Source of the DNA: DATLLJ01 sp965229885
GTDB lineage: Bacteria > Acidobacteriota > Vicinamibacteria > Vicinamibacterales > CAVVIG01
Assembly (NCBI GenBank): GCA_965229885.1
Contig: CBDDJX010000003.1
Span: forward strand, 744,001-808,000
Direction: 5' to 3'
DNA length: 64,000 bases
A program made the position numbers and the translations under genes. Below are positions 15,695 to 24,959 of the stretch, in pieces. Position 1 is the first letter of the stretch, and each line of letters starts with the position of its first letter. The notes below the pieces were generated by a model. The model was not told the origin of the DNA. It worked only from the letters and a program-made list of their open reading frames with translations, and did not search any database.

Positions 15695-16915
15695 ATGAGT
15701 CGACGATTTCAGGTGCTTAGTGCGGTGGCGATAGTCTTGTCTGTGGCGTTGTTACTGCAATTGGTGCCGGTCTCGGCCCAGGCCCCGGTGGCGACGGGGA
15801 CTGCGACTACAGCGAGCGGCCGCGCGCTCAAGACAATCTGGGGCGACCCTGATCTGCAGGGTCTCTGGACCCACGGCGTGAGCACGCCGCTCCAACGAGA
15901 CCCGAAGTTGGGGGACAGGGAATTCTACACCGAGGAGGAGACGGCCGCCAGAGACAAGGCTCGGAATCCGGCTCTGCTGAGCATCGGCGACAAGCGGCCG
16001 ACGCGCGGAACCCCGCAGGACGTCGGCGGCGCGTACAACAGCGTGTTCCGGTCGCAGCTGTACAGCAGCAAGCGCACGTCTCTGATCATCGATCCGCCCG
16101 ATGGACGAATTCCTCCGCAAACCGAAGAAGCGAAGAAGCGGAGACAGATAGTCGTGGATTTCGAGAATGCCCTCCTGGCTCCCACTGATATCTGCAAGAA
16201 CAAACTTAGAGGCTGCGCGGGTGGCACGTACGGGCCGACCTCGCCGTTACGCGAGACCACGCCTCCCTTTTACGTGTCGCGTGGTGCGCGGGGCGGCGCG
16301 TCGGGCGCCATCAATCGCGCTAACGGTCCCGAGGACCGGAACCTGGGTGAACGGTGCCTGGGTACCGGTCTTCCGGCAATTACCAGCGGCTTCGCCGGTT
16401 TCTACCCCCGCATCGTTCAGTCGCGAGACGCGGTGTCGATCTACTACGACATCGGCCAGGGCTGGGGCTTCCAGCGCATCATCCCGATCAGCGCCGCCCC
16501 GCATCTGCCACAGCACATCCGCCAATGGTGGGGAGACTCCCGCGGCCATTGGGAAGGGGATACGCTGGTCGTCGATGTCACCAACTTCAACCAGAAGAAG
16601 AATTACCAGGGCGCCCGCGAGAACTTGCACCTGATCGAACGCTTCACTCGGCTCAGCGCGAATACGCTCGAGCTTGTCGTGACGATCGAAGATCCGACGG
16701 TGTGGACGCGACCGTGGACCGTCAGGATTGAATGGACGAAAGAGAGCGACGAGCTGAATCGGCACTATATAGAGCCTCGGTGTCACGAGGGGAACTACGG
16801 CTTGGCGGGACAGCTCATCGGCGCCCGCCAGGACGAACGCAACTTTGCCGAGGGAAAGGGCCCCGATCCGGCCACGATCTGCTCAGCAGGATGTGGATCG
16901 ACCACCGGCGAGTAG
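15695..16915 (+). CDS. secreted protein of an acidobacterial family of unknown function
   Basis: The 406-residue protein has a signal peptide (VAIVLSVALLLQLVPVSAQA). The mature part opens with WGDPDLQGLWTHGVSTPLQR and ends with DSRGHWEGDTLVVDVTNFN, ERFTRLSANTLELVVTIEDP, WTRPWTVRIEW and CHEGNYGLAGQLIGAR. I recognise this architecture from large paralogous families of secreted proteins in Acidobacteriota and other soil bacteria. They have no assigned reaction. A strong AAAGGAGG site precedes the ATG. No catalytic motif is visible; it is a single gene. Confidence 0.7.
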   Translation: MSRRFQVLSAVAIVLSVALLLQLVPVSAQAPVATGTATTASGRALKTIWGDPDLQGLWTHGVSTPLQRDPKLGDREFYTEEETAARDKARNPALLSIGDKRPTRGTPQDVGGAYNSVFRSQLYSSKRTSLIIDPPDGRIPPQTEEAKKRRQIVVDFENALLAPTDICKNKLRGCAGGTYGPTSPLRETTPPFYVSRGARGGASGAINRANGPEDRNLGERCLGTGLPAITSGFAGFYPRIVQSRDAVSIYYDIGQGWGFQRIIPISAAPHLPQHIRQWWGDSRGHWEGDTLVVDVTNFNQKKNYQGARENLHLIERFTRLSANTLELVVTIEDPTVWTRPWTVRIEWTKESDELNRHYIEPRCHEGNYGLAGQLIGARQDERNFAEGKGPDPATICSAGCGSTTGE

Positions 16916-17518
16916 CGAGAGCGAACCGTCGATCCGCCAGTGTGATTTCGGGCCGGCCGACAGGATACCGTCGGTTGGCCCACTCCCACCGTTGTCGCCG
17001 CGCGCGACGTCCCGTTGATCTACATGATCCTGCTGCTCTCATCTAGGCAGCTTCTGGAACACCTTCTCCTCGTCGCTGCCAGCCGTTCAACGATGCCCCG
17101 TAAGTAGCCCTAAAGGAACGAAAGCTGGATGCGGCCGTATCTGAGGACGGGCGAACCGTTGAGGTGGAAGGGTTTCCCACAGCAGTCAAGCCGCTCTTAG
17201 CTGGTAAGCACAGTATCCGTACTCGCGGCGAACCCTCGTCACCGGTGACTCCCGTCTACTGGGCCGACGCTTGCTGTTGTGCAAGCCACACGTCCGCTGA
17301 GCTACGAACGGTCGTCCGCCAGACATCACGAGCTTCCCTGAGCAGGTGCGCCAATTGGCTCGCGTTCAATAGGTCCTGATCGGTCCGCCCTTTGCGACTA
17401 TGGACGAAACCGCTGGCGCGGCGGCCGCTACCAGCGACGGAGTCACGCCTGACCGTCTTGGGTCGAGGCACTCCCGATGAGCGCTAGCGACCAGTGAGGA
17501 GTGACCCTCCGCGCGACG
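16916..17518. other. non-coding stretch with relics and a diverged repeat
   Basis: No supported gene. A minus-strand frame at 17256-17471 (LAHLLREARDVWRTTVRSSA) is protein-like but unmatched. Bases 17465-17490 (CGAGGCACTCCCGATGA then CTAGCGAC) recur at 18612-18639. Confidence 0.25.
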
Positions 17519-17665
17519 TTACTGTTTCGCCTCGGGCTGCCAATTCTGCAGCAGCGTGATCGGCGCGGCCGCCTCGTCCAGCACCGTGTTGATCAGAAAG
17601 CGCCCGTCGCGGGTCACGTAGAACCCGAGCGTTTCAGATCGAGCCACACGCTGCAAGAAGTGCGA
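17519..17665 (-). pseudogene. C-terminal remnant of a kinase/WD40-TolB-type protein
   Basis: The minus strand reads LGFYVTRDGRFLINTVLDEA then APITLLQNWQPEAKQ and a stop. This is the very common C-terminus of acidobacterial serine/threonine kinases fused to WD40/TolB-like propellers (DGRFLINT, PITLLxNW). No other part remains nearby. Confidence 0.5.
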
Positions 17666-17719
17666 TCAGCGGAGGCTCGAGCATGCTCGAACCTGTTAAC
17701 ATCGGCATGCACGCCGATG

Positions 17720-18241
17720 ATGTCGATTCTTGACTGGTTCCAGTCCGTCCGTTCCAACGCGGCAGTCCGGCCGGGCGATACCGAGACTGTTCGCCGGATC
17801 GTCACCGAACTGGATCATCTTGATGCGGATCGGGCGCGCTATCTGGCGGCGTTCGCCTATGTATTGAGCCGCGTGGCGGGCGCCGACCTCCACATCAGCG
17901 AGTTGGAGATGGCAAAGATGGTCGACGTGCTCCAGCGCGTGGGACACCTGCCGGAGTCGCAGGCGATCCTCGTCGTCCAGATCGCCAAGAGCCAGCATCG
18001 TCTCTTCGGGGGCACGGAGAACTTCCTCGTCACCCGCGAGTTTCGCGAGATCGCAAGTGATGCGGAGCGGGAAGAGCTGCTCGATTGCCTGTTCGCGGTG
18101 TCTGCGGCCGACGATGCGATCTCGGGCGACGAGGAGGCTCAGATCTGGCAGATTGCCAGCGAGCTCGGGTTTGAGCACGCCGACTACATCAGGGCGAGGC
18201 TCGCGTACTCGAACAAGCGTACGGTGTTCAGGCGCGACTAG
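17720..18241 (+). CDS. TerB-family (tellurite-resistance-like) protein
   Basis: This 173-residue, all-alpha cytoplasmic protein has two repeats typical of the TerB fold: LAAFAYVLSRVAGADLHISE with ELEMAKMVDVLQ, and LFAVSAADDAISGDEEAQIW with QIASELGF. The acidic D/E residues after A-D in each repeat are the putative metal-binding positions. TerB-like proteins are linked to stress and metal sensing; the exact role here is unknown. The start at ATG 17717 or 17720 begins MSILDWFQSV, the usual family start. There is no ter operon around it. Confidence 0.75.
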   Translation: MSILDWFQSVRSNAAVRPGDTETVRRIVTELDHLDADRARYLAAFAYVLSRVAGADLHISELEMAKMVDVLQRVGHLPESQAILVVQIAKSQHRLFGGTENFLVTREFREIASDAEREELLDCLFAVSAADDAISGDEEAQIWQIASELGFEHADYIRARLAYSNKRTVFRRD

Positions 18242-18280
18242 AGGCAGGATTGCCGGCGAGGAAACCCTACGCCTGGGCGA

Positions 18281-18425
18281 CTACGGGTATTCGACGCCGT
18301 ACACCGAGATCCGCCAGACGCCGTTCTCCCTGATCCACAGCATCCGCAGGACAGGCGTCTCGCCGCTTCGCGTGTGGAAGCAGAGGTACATGCCATAGGC
18401 CTGACCGTACTCAGGCGGGATCTCC
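18281..18425 (-). pseudogene. C-terminal fragment of an unidentified protein
   Basis: The minus strand ends REIPPEYGQAYGMYLCFHTR, then VLRMLWIRENGVWRISVYGV, EYP and a stop at 18281. The composition and alternating strands look like a real protein tail, possibly of a SnoaL/NTF2-like domain. Upstream sequence breaks off at about 18425. Confidence 0.3.
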
Positions 18426-18713
18426 CGCGCTGAAGCGAGCGCCACGCTCGCGGGCAGCACAGTCGAGTGTGCTGGCGAACGCATTGGGCAGAGGGCGGGA
18501 TCCTGGCTTGTACCTCCATACCGCGGCCCGTCGGGCCAGCGGCTTCCTTCTAGTCGCGTTATCGAAAGTGCCTCGGCAGTGGCGGCGGAACCACGTCTGA
18601 CCAACGCGCGCCGAGGCACTCCCGATGAACCCTAGCGACTTCTCAGGACCCATCCTCGAAGACTGGCGCCTGACGCCGCCCAAGTTGGGTCGCTGCTGTG
18701 GCTATCAGAAGCC

Positions 18714-19559
18714 CTATTGCGAAGCGGCCGCGATCAGCGCCTGGATCTGAGCAACCGCATTCTTCGTCTGCAGGTCGAAATAGCGTTTGCCGATCTCAGG
18801 CGTGGAGGGGCGCGGATCGCCAGTGACGCCGTTGTTCACCCGCGGCGTCTTCGCATCCCGCTGTGTCTCCGGCGGTAGCACTGGATCGCCGGCCACCAGC
18901 TTGTCCTTACGAACCCATGCATCGCCCCCGAGATACATCATCAGCGACGTATCCGGGATGCCGCCGTGTGAACTGAGCGGGAGGCGGTTGGCGATCATCC
19001 ACTGCTCGAAGTCGACCTGGGTCTTCCGGTAGAAGTCGCCGCAGAAGAACACGTGCACGCCCTGCTGGCTGTACTTCGCGTTGGTCCTATTTGCGACTTC
19101 CTCGAGTTCCCTCTGTCCGCCCCCGTGCTCGCCCATGAGCACGATGTTCTTGAAGCCGTTGACGACCATGCTGTCGACGATGGCCTCGTTCACAGCTGCG
19201 AATACCGGGCCCGGAATGTTGACCGAGCCGGGCGTCTTTGCGTTCAGGTGGCCGCCGGCAATCGAGAATGGCATGACGGGTGCTACGAGCGCGTTACCTA
19301 GCTTGCGGGCGATGTCTACGCCCTGCGGCTTAGCAGTGAGCGAGTGTCCGCCCAGTACGGCGTGCGGCCCACGTTGCTCGGTGCCTCCGTTGACTACCAG
19401 CACCGTCGTCTTGCCCTGCTCGTGGATGGCGGCATAAATCTCGGGATAGGTCATCAACTCAATTTCGACAGGCGCTTCCTTCTCTTGCGCCATTGCTACG
19501 CCACCCGTCGCGAGCACACCGGCCATCGCCACGGTCAACATCATCGTAGTGGGCTTCAT
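18714..19559 (-). CDS. creatininase-family secreted amidohydrolase
   Basis: The 281-residue protein has a signal peptide (TMMLTVAMAGVLATGGVAMA) and a creatininase-type domain. Visible are VVNGGTEQRGPHAVLGGHS (the first metal-ligand motif, normally GSxEQHGPHLP), then GSVNIPGPVF, VLMGEHGGGQRELEEVANRT and HGGIPDTSLMMYL. The family hydrolyses cyclic amides or formamides with two metal ions; an exported member suggests a periplasmic substrate. The first ligand motif carries R for H, so metal binding may differ from creatininase proper. ATG 19559 starts the signal peptide. No operon partner. Confidence 0.75.
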   Translation of the reverse strand: MKPTTMMLTVAMAGVLATGGVAMAQEKEAPVEIELMTYPEIYAAIHEQGKTTVLVVNGGTEQRGPHAVLGGHSLTAKPQGVDIARKLGNALVAPVMPFSIAGGHLNAKTPGSVNIPGPVFAAVNEAIVDSMVVNGFKNIVLMGEHGGGQRELEEVANRTNAKYSQQGVHVFFCGDFYRKTQVDFEQWMIANRLPLSSHGGIPDTSLMMYLGGDAWVRKDKLVAGDPVLPPETQRDAKTPRVNNGVTGDPRPSTPEIGKRYFDLQTKNAVAQIQALIAAASQ

Positions 19560-20254
19560 GCGTTGCAACCTTTCGACTTGACGAATCATCGTATCCACGT
19601 AAATCAGCGCGCGGCTCGCTGTGCCGCCTGCCCTCATCCCGCGTCCGAGGAGGGCCCATAGGCTGGCATTCTACAGGCCCGGTTACCGCGCGGACGGGAT
19701 TGCTCTCCATCCACGGCGCCGATCACTCTAGAAAGAAACTCGCGCTGATTCCACAACCTGTTGTGGGCCAGCGACCGCGCCAGCGCAAGCCGCGTTTCAT
19801 CCAACAGGGTGCGTCGAAGACGCGTGCGCCACTACACTGCGCGACCAGGGAGGAGGAATCCGAGTTGCCAAAGCTCAGAGCGGACGCCAGTCGGTCAGTC
19901 CATCGGCACGAGTCGCTTCAGTTCCTCGAACCAGTGGCTACGCCAGCCTGACTTGCGTGCCGCGTCCCTACACGGAGCACAGAAGCGCTGCGCTTCCATG
20001 AGTGAACTTCGTGACGGTCGAAGTCCTGGGTGTCTCAATTCCGCCCATGTCGATCGTGGCGGCATATTCATCCGGGGCCGAGGCGGGTGCCGGGGATGAG
20101 GGGTCAAACCTTTGAATAATATGGGCGGGACGACTGCGCGGACGGGATTAATCCTCGTACACACGTGGTGGCTACTTTCTCCATCCGCGAATCACGCGGC
20201 GCGGCGGTAGTCATGATGAAGCTCGTTGAGGACAGGCAGCGCGACGACGTTCAC
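19560..20254. other. intergenic region, relics only
   Basis: No full gene. A minus-strand frame 19895-19999 reads MEAQRFCAPCRDAARKSGWR then HWFEELKRLVP, with a CxxC pair, like a small zinc-binding protein or its tail. GCGGACGGGATT occurs at about 19689 and 20139 and resembles a sequence at about 10861. Confidence 0.25.
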
Positions 20255-20395
20255 GGTGAGTTCTGCGACCAACGGACCCGTTTGCCTCGCAGGCGACACG
20301 TCGCCGCCACCAACTGCTGCCGGAGGACTTCATTCTCCGCGACGAGGGCAGCACGCGAGCGGAGCACACCAAACACGAACCGCCGGCACAGGGTG
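20255..20395 (-). pseudogene. N-terminal fragment of an integrase-core transposase
   Basis: The minus strand reads VLRSRAALVAENEVLRQQLV, the conserved start of a family of single-ORF integrase-core transposases (FRSRxALxAENxxLRxQL). Only about 45 residues remain. It abuts the 3' end of the haem/propeller gene, whose stop lies at 20397. Confidence 0.45.
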
Positions 20396-20396
20396 T

Positions 20397-22562
20397 TTAT
20401 CTCGCCAGCGGGTCGGGACGCATCTGGAAGTGGACGACCTTGCTCGTCGTCCCCTTCCTGGTTTCCATATGGAACGGCGCGCGCGTCGACACGGTCGCCC
20501 ACACACCGCGGCCCTTCCAGCCGCCTTTCGGATCGTCAATCCGGCCGTCCATCCACTTCGTGTAGAACCCAGTCGGATAGGGCACGCGCAGCACGACAAA
20601 CTTGCCGTCCTTGAGCGCCAGCAACCCTTCGGAGTGGTTACCCGTGTTGATCGGCGTGTTGGCACCGAGGCCGAGCGTGTCGAACTGGTCCACCCAGGTG
20701 TAGTAGCTCGATTCGGCGCTGCCGCTCGTCGTCACGCCTTTCATCTGCGGCAGCGGCTCGGTGTAGAACGTCCACCCTTCCGCGCAGTGCTGACCGGTGG
20801 CGTTCGGCCCGTTCAGCGGGCTCTTGCACGTGCGCCGATCGAAGCTCGCCATGTGTCCGCTGGCCATTGCCACCCAGGCAACCCCGTTCCTGTCGATGTC
20901 CATCCCGCGGGGCGAGAACCCCTCGACCGGGACGCCATCCTTCATCGGCGGCTCGAAGACTTCCGCCAGCGCTGTTTCAGGCGGGTTCGCGCCAGGATTC
21001 AACCGGATGACTGCGCCGGGGAAACCGAGCTGCGATCCCCAGACCGATCCGTCAGGCGCCGGCGACACGGCATAGAAAGCGCCGCCATGCCGTTTGTCCT
21101 TCATCGAATCGACCGGCTGATTCGGCTCGACGTAGGCATCCCGTTTTCCGTTGCCGTTCGTGTCGAGAATGAGCGCCGTCCAACCCTGCGATCGCGCTTC
21201 GTCCCCGGTTTCCTCGTACATCTTTCTATTCAGCCATCCGACCACCTGGCCGCCGCCGCTCGTCCAGAGCGTGTTGTTCGCATCCTCCGCAAACATCAGG
21301 TGGTGCGTGCTGAAGCAGGTGCTGATGTGCGTCAGCTTCTTCGTCGTGGGATCGTACATCGCGAGGTGGCGCCTGGCGTTCGCGATCGGGAAGAGCTTCG
21401 CCGATGGATGGCTCGATCCCTCTTTGCAGTAGTCGGGGTTTGCCGATGGCCGTACAGTCGACGTGATCCAGACGCGCCCTTTCTCGTCCAGCATCGGGTT
21501 GTGGACGTTGTTCTTGCTCGTCCAGATCACCTCGTCACCCCAGTAGGGCGACGGCTGCGGCATCCTCGGGTTCGTCGGCGGCGTGTTCGGATCGCGCACG
21601 GTCAGCGGTACGCGGCTGATCGTATTCGTCTTCGGATCGAGTACGGGCAGGTAGTCGGCGCTCGCTTCCAGTGCGCCGTATATCGGGCCGTTCGCATTCA
21701 CGGTGGGGTTCCGTCTGTCGGTCGTCACCAGGTCGTGCAGATACGCCTTCGGATCGGCCCAGTCCCACATCGTCACGACGACGTTGCGCTCCTGTCCCTG
21801 CGGACGCGGCGGCGGAGGCGGCACTGCGCCCGCGGCGATGCGATCGGTCCAATCGGCGAACATCTTCAACGCGCGCGGCCGGCCCATCTGATCGAGGCCG
21901 CGGCTCATGCTGCCGCCGGCCTGCCCTGATCGAACCCGCCGATCCCAGGCAGCGACGGACGAAGGGAAGCGACCGAGGCTTTCTGGAAGCTCGCGGATGC
22001 CCACGCTTCCCATTTGATGGCAGGCCATGCAGCCGCCGCTCTTGGTGCGCTGGAGCCACTCGGCCTGGTTCCTGATATTCGGCGAGATGCCGTTCCCTTC
22101 GGGGCCGGTGCCTGGAAATTCCTTCGCGTCCGGCACCTGCATCATCGAGAACCAATAGCCGGCCGGATAGTAGTGGGCCGCGGCCATCGCGCTCGGCGCG
22201 ACGACTGCCGTCAGGTTGAGGCTCCTGCCCGGCGTCGTTTGAACCTTCCGTGAATCGACCAGCCCGTAGCCGCGAACCCACACGTTGTAGTTCCCCTTCG
22301 GCAGATCCGGCAGCAGGTAACGGCCCCGCTCGTCGGTGACAACGATCTTCGCGAACTTGGTCGGCAGATCGGCGGTCTCGGCGATCACCCAGACGCCGGC
22401 TTCCGGTCCCTTTGGACCGGTGACCACGCCGCCAAGGTCGTCGGCGTCGACGGCGATGGCCGGCACAGCGGTCTGCTGCGCGCGCACGGTGACTCGAGGA
22501 GCGACGGCGAAGACGACGAGCGCAAGGCCGAGAGCAACGGAGGCTACGCGTCTGCTTGTCAT
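20397..22562 (-). CDS. secreted haem-binding beta-propeller protein with carboxypeptidase-regulatory-like domain
   Basis: This 721-residue exported protein has a signal peptide ending VTVRAQ. A carboxypeptidase-regulatory-like (CNA-B type) domain follows (LGGVVTGPKGPEAGVWVIAE, DERGRYLLPDLPKGNYNVWV). A single c-type haem site CMACHQMG lies at about residue 180. A long C-terminal propeller-like region has VWITSTVRPSANPDYC, WTSGGGQVVGWLNRK, YAVSPAPDGSVWGSQLGFPG and RGMDIDRNGVAWVAMASGH, resembling streptogramin-lyase/NHL repeats. It probably transfers or senses electrons outside the cell; the substrate is unknown. The start ATG 22562 begins the signal peptide. Confidence 0.8.
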   Translation of the reverse strand: MTSRRVASVALGLALVVFAVAPRVTVRAQQTAVPAIAVDADDLGGVVTGPKGPEAGVWVIAETADLPTKFAKIVVTDERGRYLLPDLPKGNYNVWVRGYGLVDSRKVQTTPGRSLNLTAVVAPSAMAAAHYYPAGYWFSMMQVPDAKEFPGTGPEGNGISPNIRNQAEWLQRTKSGGCMACHQMGSVGIRELPESLGRFPSSVAAWDRRVRSGQAGGSMSRGLDQMGRPRALKMFADWTDRIAAGAVPPPPPRPQGQERNVVVTMWDWADPKAYLHDLVTTDRRNPTVNANGPIYGALEASADYLPVLDPKTNTISRVPLTVRDPNTPPTNPRMPQPSPYWGDEVIWTSKNNVHNPMLDEKGRVWITSTVRPSANPDYCKEGSSHPSAKLFPIANARRHLAMYDPTTKKLTHISTCFSTHHLMFAEDANNTLWTSGGGQVVGWLNRKMYEETGDEARSQGWTALILDTNGNGKRDAYVEPNQPVDSMKDKRHGGAFYAVSPAPDGSVWGSQLGFPGAVIRLNPGANPPETALAEVFEPPMKDGVPVEGFSPRGMDIDRNGVAWVAMASGHMASFDRRTCKSPLNGPNATGQHCAEGWTFYTEPLPQMKGVTTSGSAESSYYTWVDQFDTLGLGANTPINTGNHSEGLLALKDGKFVVLRVPYPTGFYTKWMDGRIDDPKGGWKGRGVWATVSTRAPFHMETRKGTTSKVVHFQMRPDPLAR

Positions 22563-22947
22563 GGTTGTCCTCAATTCACAACTAATCCGATGGATTATAC
22601 GCTTATCAAACGCCCGTGGTACGTTTGAGCGATGCCCCCTGGTGGTCATATCGCGCTTGTCTCGCTGACCGTGGCGCTCATCCGCGTTGTGTTTGGGGGG
22701 GCTTGCGACCGGCCGGCCGGGTGGCCCATAACGGGCGATCGGTTAGCGCGACAGCCCTAGTGCGGCCTATCGACAGCAGGCGGGCGGTGTCACGGTCGGT
22801 GCGCCATCGTCGCTGCCCGCGCCAGCCATACGTGTCGATCCCGGCTCCTGGTCCGCAGTCCGGCGTGTGCCCTTCGTACTCATCAAGGTGATGGTGATTG
22901 GGATAGCGGGCGGGCACACGGGCGAAGGTGAGCGTATTATCAGTGCG
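22563..22947. other. divergent promoter region
   Basis: The region lies between two divergent haem-protein genes (20397-22562 minus and 22948-23403 plus). It contains no supported gene. The AT-richer part near 22580-22620 probably holds the minus-strand promoter. Confidence 0.3.
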
Positions 22948-23403
22948 ATGCGATTCCAACATCTGGTCTTTGCCGCAGCACTACCACTGGCACTGCCACT
23001 GTTTGTGTGGGGCGGCCTGCAAGTCACGTCTGCGCCAGGTTCCCGCGAGGTCATGGCTACGATGGTTGACCCGTCAGCGAACTTCATTTGGCGATCCGTA
23101 TCGACGATCGTGACTGCGGAGGGTGTCAAGGAGACTTTCCCGCGAAACGATGCAGAGTGGAAGGATCTCCGGCAAGCGGCTGTGCGGCTCGCCGCAGGCG
23201 GCGCCCTCCTCAAGAAGGATCGTCGACGAGCGGGCGACAGCGACTGGCTGAAATGGTCGCAGGCCATTGTTGATGCCGCGGACACCACGCTCAGGGCGGT
23301 TGATGCCAAGAGCAGGGACCGCGTCCTCGAAGCCGGAGAGGAGATCTACAACACCTGCGTCGGGTGTCACGGCGGCTATTACAGGATGGCGCCGCCGCCG
23401 TGA
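22948..23403 (+). CDS. exported cytochrome c, cytochrome c'-like
   Basis: The 151-residue protein has a signal peptide (LVFAAALPLALPLFVWGGLQ), a helical body (DLRQAAVRLAAGGALL, WSQAIVDAADTTLRAVDAKS) and one haem site CVGCHGGYYR close to the C-terminus. A CxxCH near the end of a four-helix protein is the arrangement of cytochrome c' and related diheme-free proteins. It is predicted to be periplasmic. It is divergent from the haem/propeller protein, and the two could act together. ATG 22948 is chosen for the signal peptide. Confidence 0.75.
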   Translation: MRFQHLVFAAALPLALPLFVWGGLQVTSAPGSREVMATMVDPSANFIWRSVSTIVTAEGVKETFPRNDAEWKDLRQAAVRLAAGGALLKKDRRRAGDSDWLKWSQAIVDAADTTLRAVDAKSRDRVLEAGEEIYNTCVGCHGGYYRMAPPP

Positions 23404-23827
23404 TCGTCGTACCCTGCGAGGCACTGGAACTCGACACCTCAGCTCCGAGTTCATCAGCGCTGCACATGCTCCTCTATGCGGCGTCGTACGACGCTCGATC
23501 TATGCAGACACGCGTAGCACCTGCTCTGCAACCCTGACGCCCCCCTCCTGGACGTTCTCTCCTTTACTCCGCGCGCGCCGCGCTTCCTCGCCGAGTTCGG
23601 CGAGACGACGCTGCTCGTCCGCAATGGCTTCGCGAAGCGCGCGTTCCCTGAACTGGCCGGACGAATCGCTCCTCACAGCGCCAAGACTGCCGGCAAGCCG
23701 GCAGCTGAAGCGACCTCAGAAGATCACGATGACACTCGAAAATGTCACGCAGGCAATTTCGGCCTGAGGAATCGCCGAATGGCTCAGCATTCCTGAGAAG
23801 AACGAACGGGTGGCAGCGAGGCTGCGC
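23404..23827. other. non-coding stretch before IS3 copy 2
   Basis: No gene recognised. The stretch shows degraded coding texture only, with short frames on both strands that match no family. Confidence 0.3.
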
Positions 23828-24251
23828 TGAATCGTACCGGGTTCGTCGGAGGGCTCATTGCTTGAGAGGATGGAGCCCATGGCACGACCGAGGAAGTATT
23901 CAGCTGAGGCACGAGAGCGGGCCATTCGGATGGTCCGCGCGCATGGTCCCGAGCATCCGTCGCAGTGGGCCGCGATCACGTCGATCGCGAGCAAGTTCGG
24001 CTGCACCGGTGAGACGCTGCGGAATTGGGTGCGCCAGGCCGAACGCGATACGGGCCAGCGGGGCGGCCTGACGACCGACGAGCGCCAGCGCCTGAAGGAA
24101 CGGGAACGCGACAATCGCGAATTGAGACGCGCGAATGAGATCTTGCGGAAGGCCTCCGCATATTTTGCCCAGGCGGCGCGCGACCGCCGAGTGAAGTAAT
24201 GGTCCAGTTTGTGGATGATCACCGGGCCACGTAGGGGGTTGAGCCGATCTG
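23828..24251 (+). mobile_element. IS3-family element, copy 2 (5' part only)
   Basis: The element begins with the same inverted repeat as copy 1 (TGAATCGTACCGGG) and is nearly identical to 1667-2090. It stops after GAGCCGATCTG, where the 121-bp MITE copy B begins. The rest of orfB and the right end are deleted. Confidence 0.8.
23879..24199 (+). CDS. IS3 orfA (intact frame)
   Basis: This is the intact version of the orfA at 1718-1978: a helix-turn-helix (ARERAIRMVRAHGPEHPSQW, GETLRNWVRQAERD) and a leucine zipper (RELRRANEILRKASAYFAQA) ending in DRRVK. Alternative starts lie at ATG 23870 and TTG 23858. Only the first codons of orfB follow, with the same in-frame TAG as copy 1, so no transposase can be made from this copy. 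Confidence 0.75.
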   Translation: MARPRKYSAEARERAIRMVRAHGPEHPSQWAAITSIASKFGCTGETLRNWVRQAERDTGQRGGLTTDERQRLKERERDNRELRRANEILRKASAYFAQAARDRRVK

Positions 24252-24372
24252 GGCCCTGTCAAGTTGCTGGCAAACGCCCTAGATTCGTACCCGCTCTATC
24301 GCGGTCCTTGCGAGTTCCAAACGCCGTATCTTGGGGGCGAACCAGCCCAGTTTTCGTCAACTTGACAGTGCC
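24252..24372. mobile_element. 121-bp MITE-like element, copy B
   Basis: The ends GGCCCTGTCAAGTTG (24252-24266) and CAACTTGACAGTGCC (24358-24372) are inverted repeats of the IS6 type. The length is identical to copy A at 6679-6799 and the interior aligns without gaps. The left side abuts truncated IS3 copy 2 and the right side a truncated site-2 protease. Confidence 0.7.
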
Positions 24373-24851
24373 ATCGGGAAGGCTGGAATCAGATCGAAGA
24401 CGGCAAGCGAGACGTTGATCGCTATGAAACGGTCGATCGTCCCTAGGGAGGCCGTCGGTAGGGTGAGCACTGGGTGCGTGCCGGCAAGCGTGCTAAGGCT
24501 GAAGATGATCGCCGCAATGCAAAGGTTCACGGCAGGGCCCGCGAGGGCCACCCAGAGCTCGTGCCGCGGCACGTCTGGCATGCGTTCCAAGCGGGCGATG
24601 CCCCCGATGGGCAACAGCGTGATGTCCTTGGTGCGGATGCCGAATCGCCGCGCCGTCAAGGCATGGCCCAGCTCGTGCAGCACGACCGTGGAAAAAATCG
24701 CGAGGACGAAAAGCACACCGCCAATCGCCGCCACCAAGTTGCCGCCCTCGCGCCACTGGGCCAATAACATGAACCCCATGAGCAGGATAAACGTGGTGTG
24801 GAGATAGACAGGAATGCCGAACAGCCGGCCGACTTTCCAGGACCAGATCAC
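24373..24851 (-). pseudogene. site-2 protease (peptidase M50) cut off at the MITE
   Basis: From GTG 24851 (GGAGG box upstream) the frame reads GRLFGIPVYLHTTFILLMGF, the zinc motif VVLHELGHALTARRFGI, LLPIGGIARLERMP, LWVALAGPAVN and NVSLAVFDLIPAFPM. The next expected residues (DGGR, with the third metal-ligand Asp) are replaced by MITE sequence. About 160 residues remain. Loss of that motif makes the product non-functional. Confidence 0.75.
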
Positions 24852-24959
24852 ACAACCTCCTGCGTGCCTGCGCCTAGTCTATAGGACTCGGTCCTCGCGT
24901 TCGTTGCCTCCCGTCGAGGCACCGAGCGTCTTCCGCAGACCGCTTGAGAGACGGTTCCG

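Noticed and set aside
20226..21929. A 567-codon plus-strand frame opposite the haem/propeller gene
   Set aside because: It is antisense to a protein with clear motifs, is His/Arg-rich, and has no domain or ribosome site.
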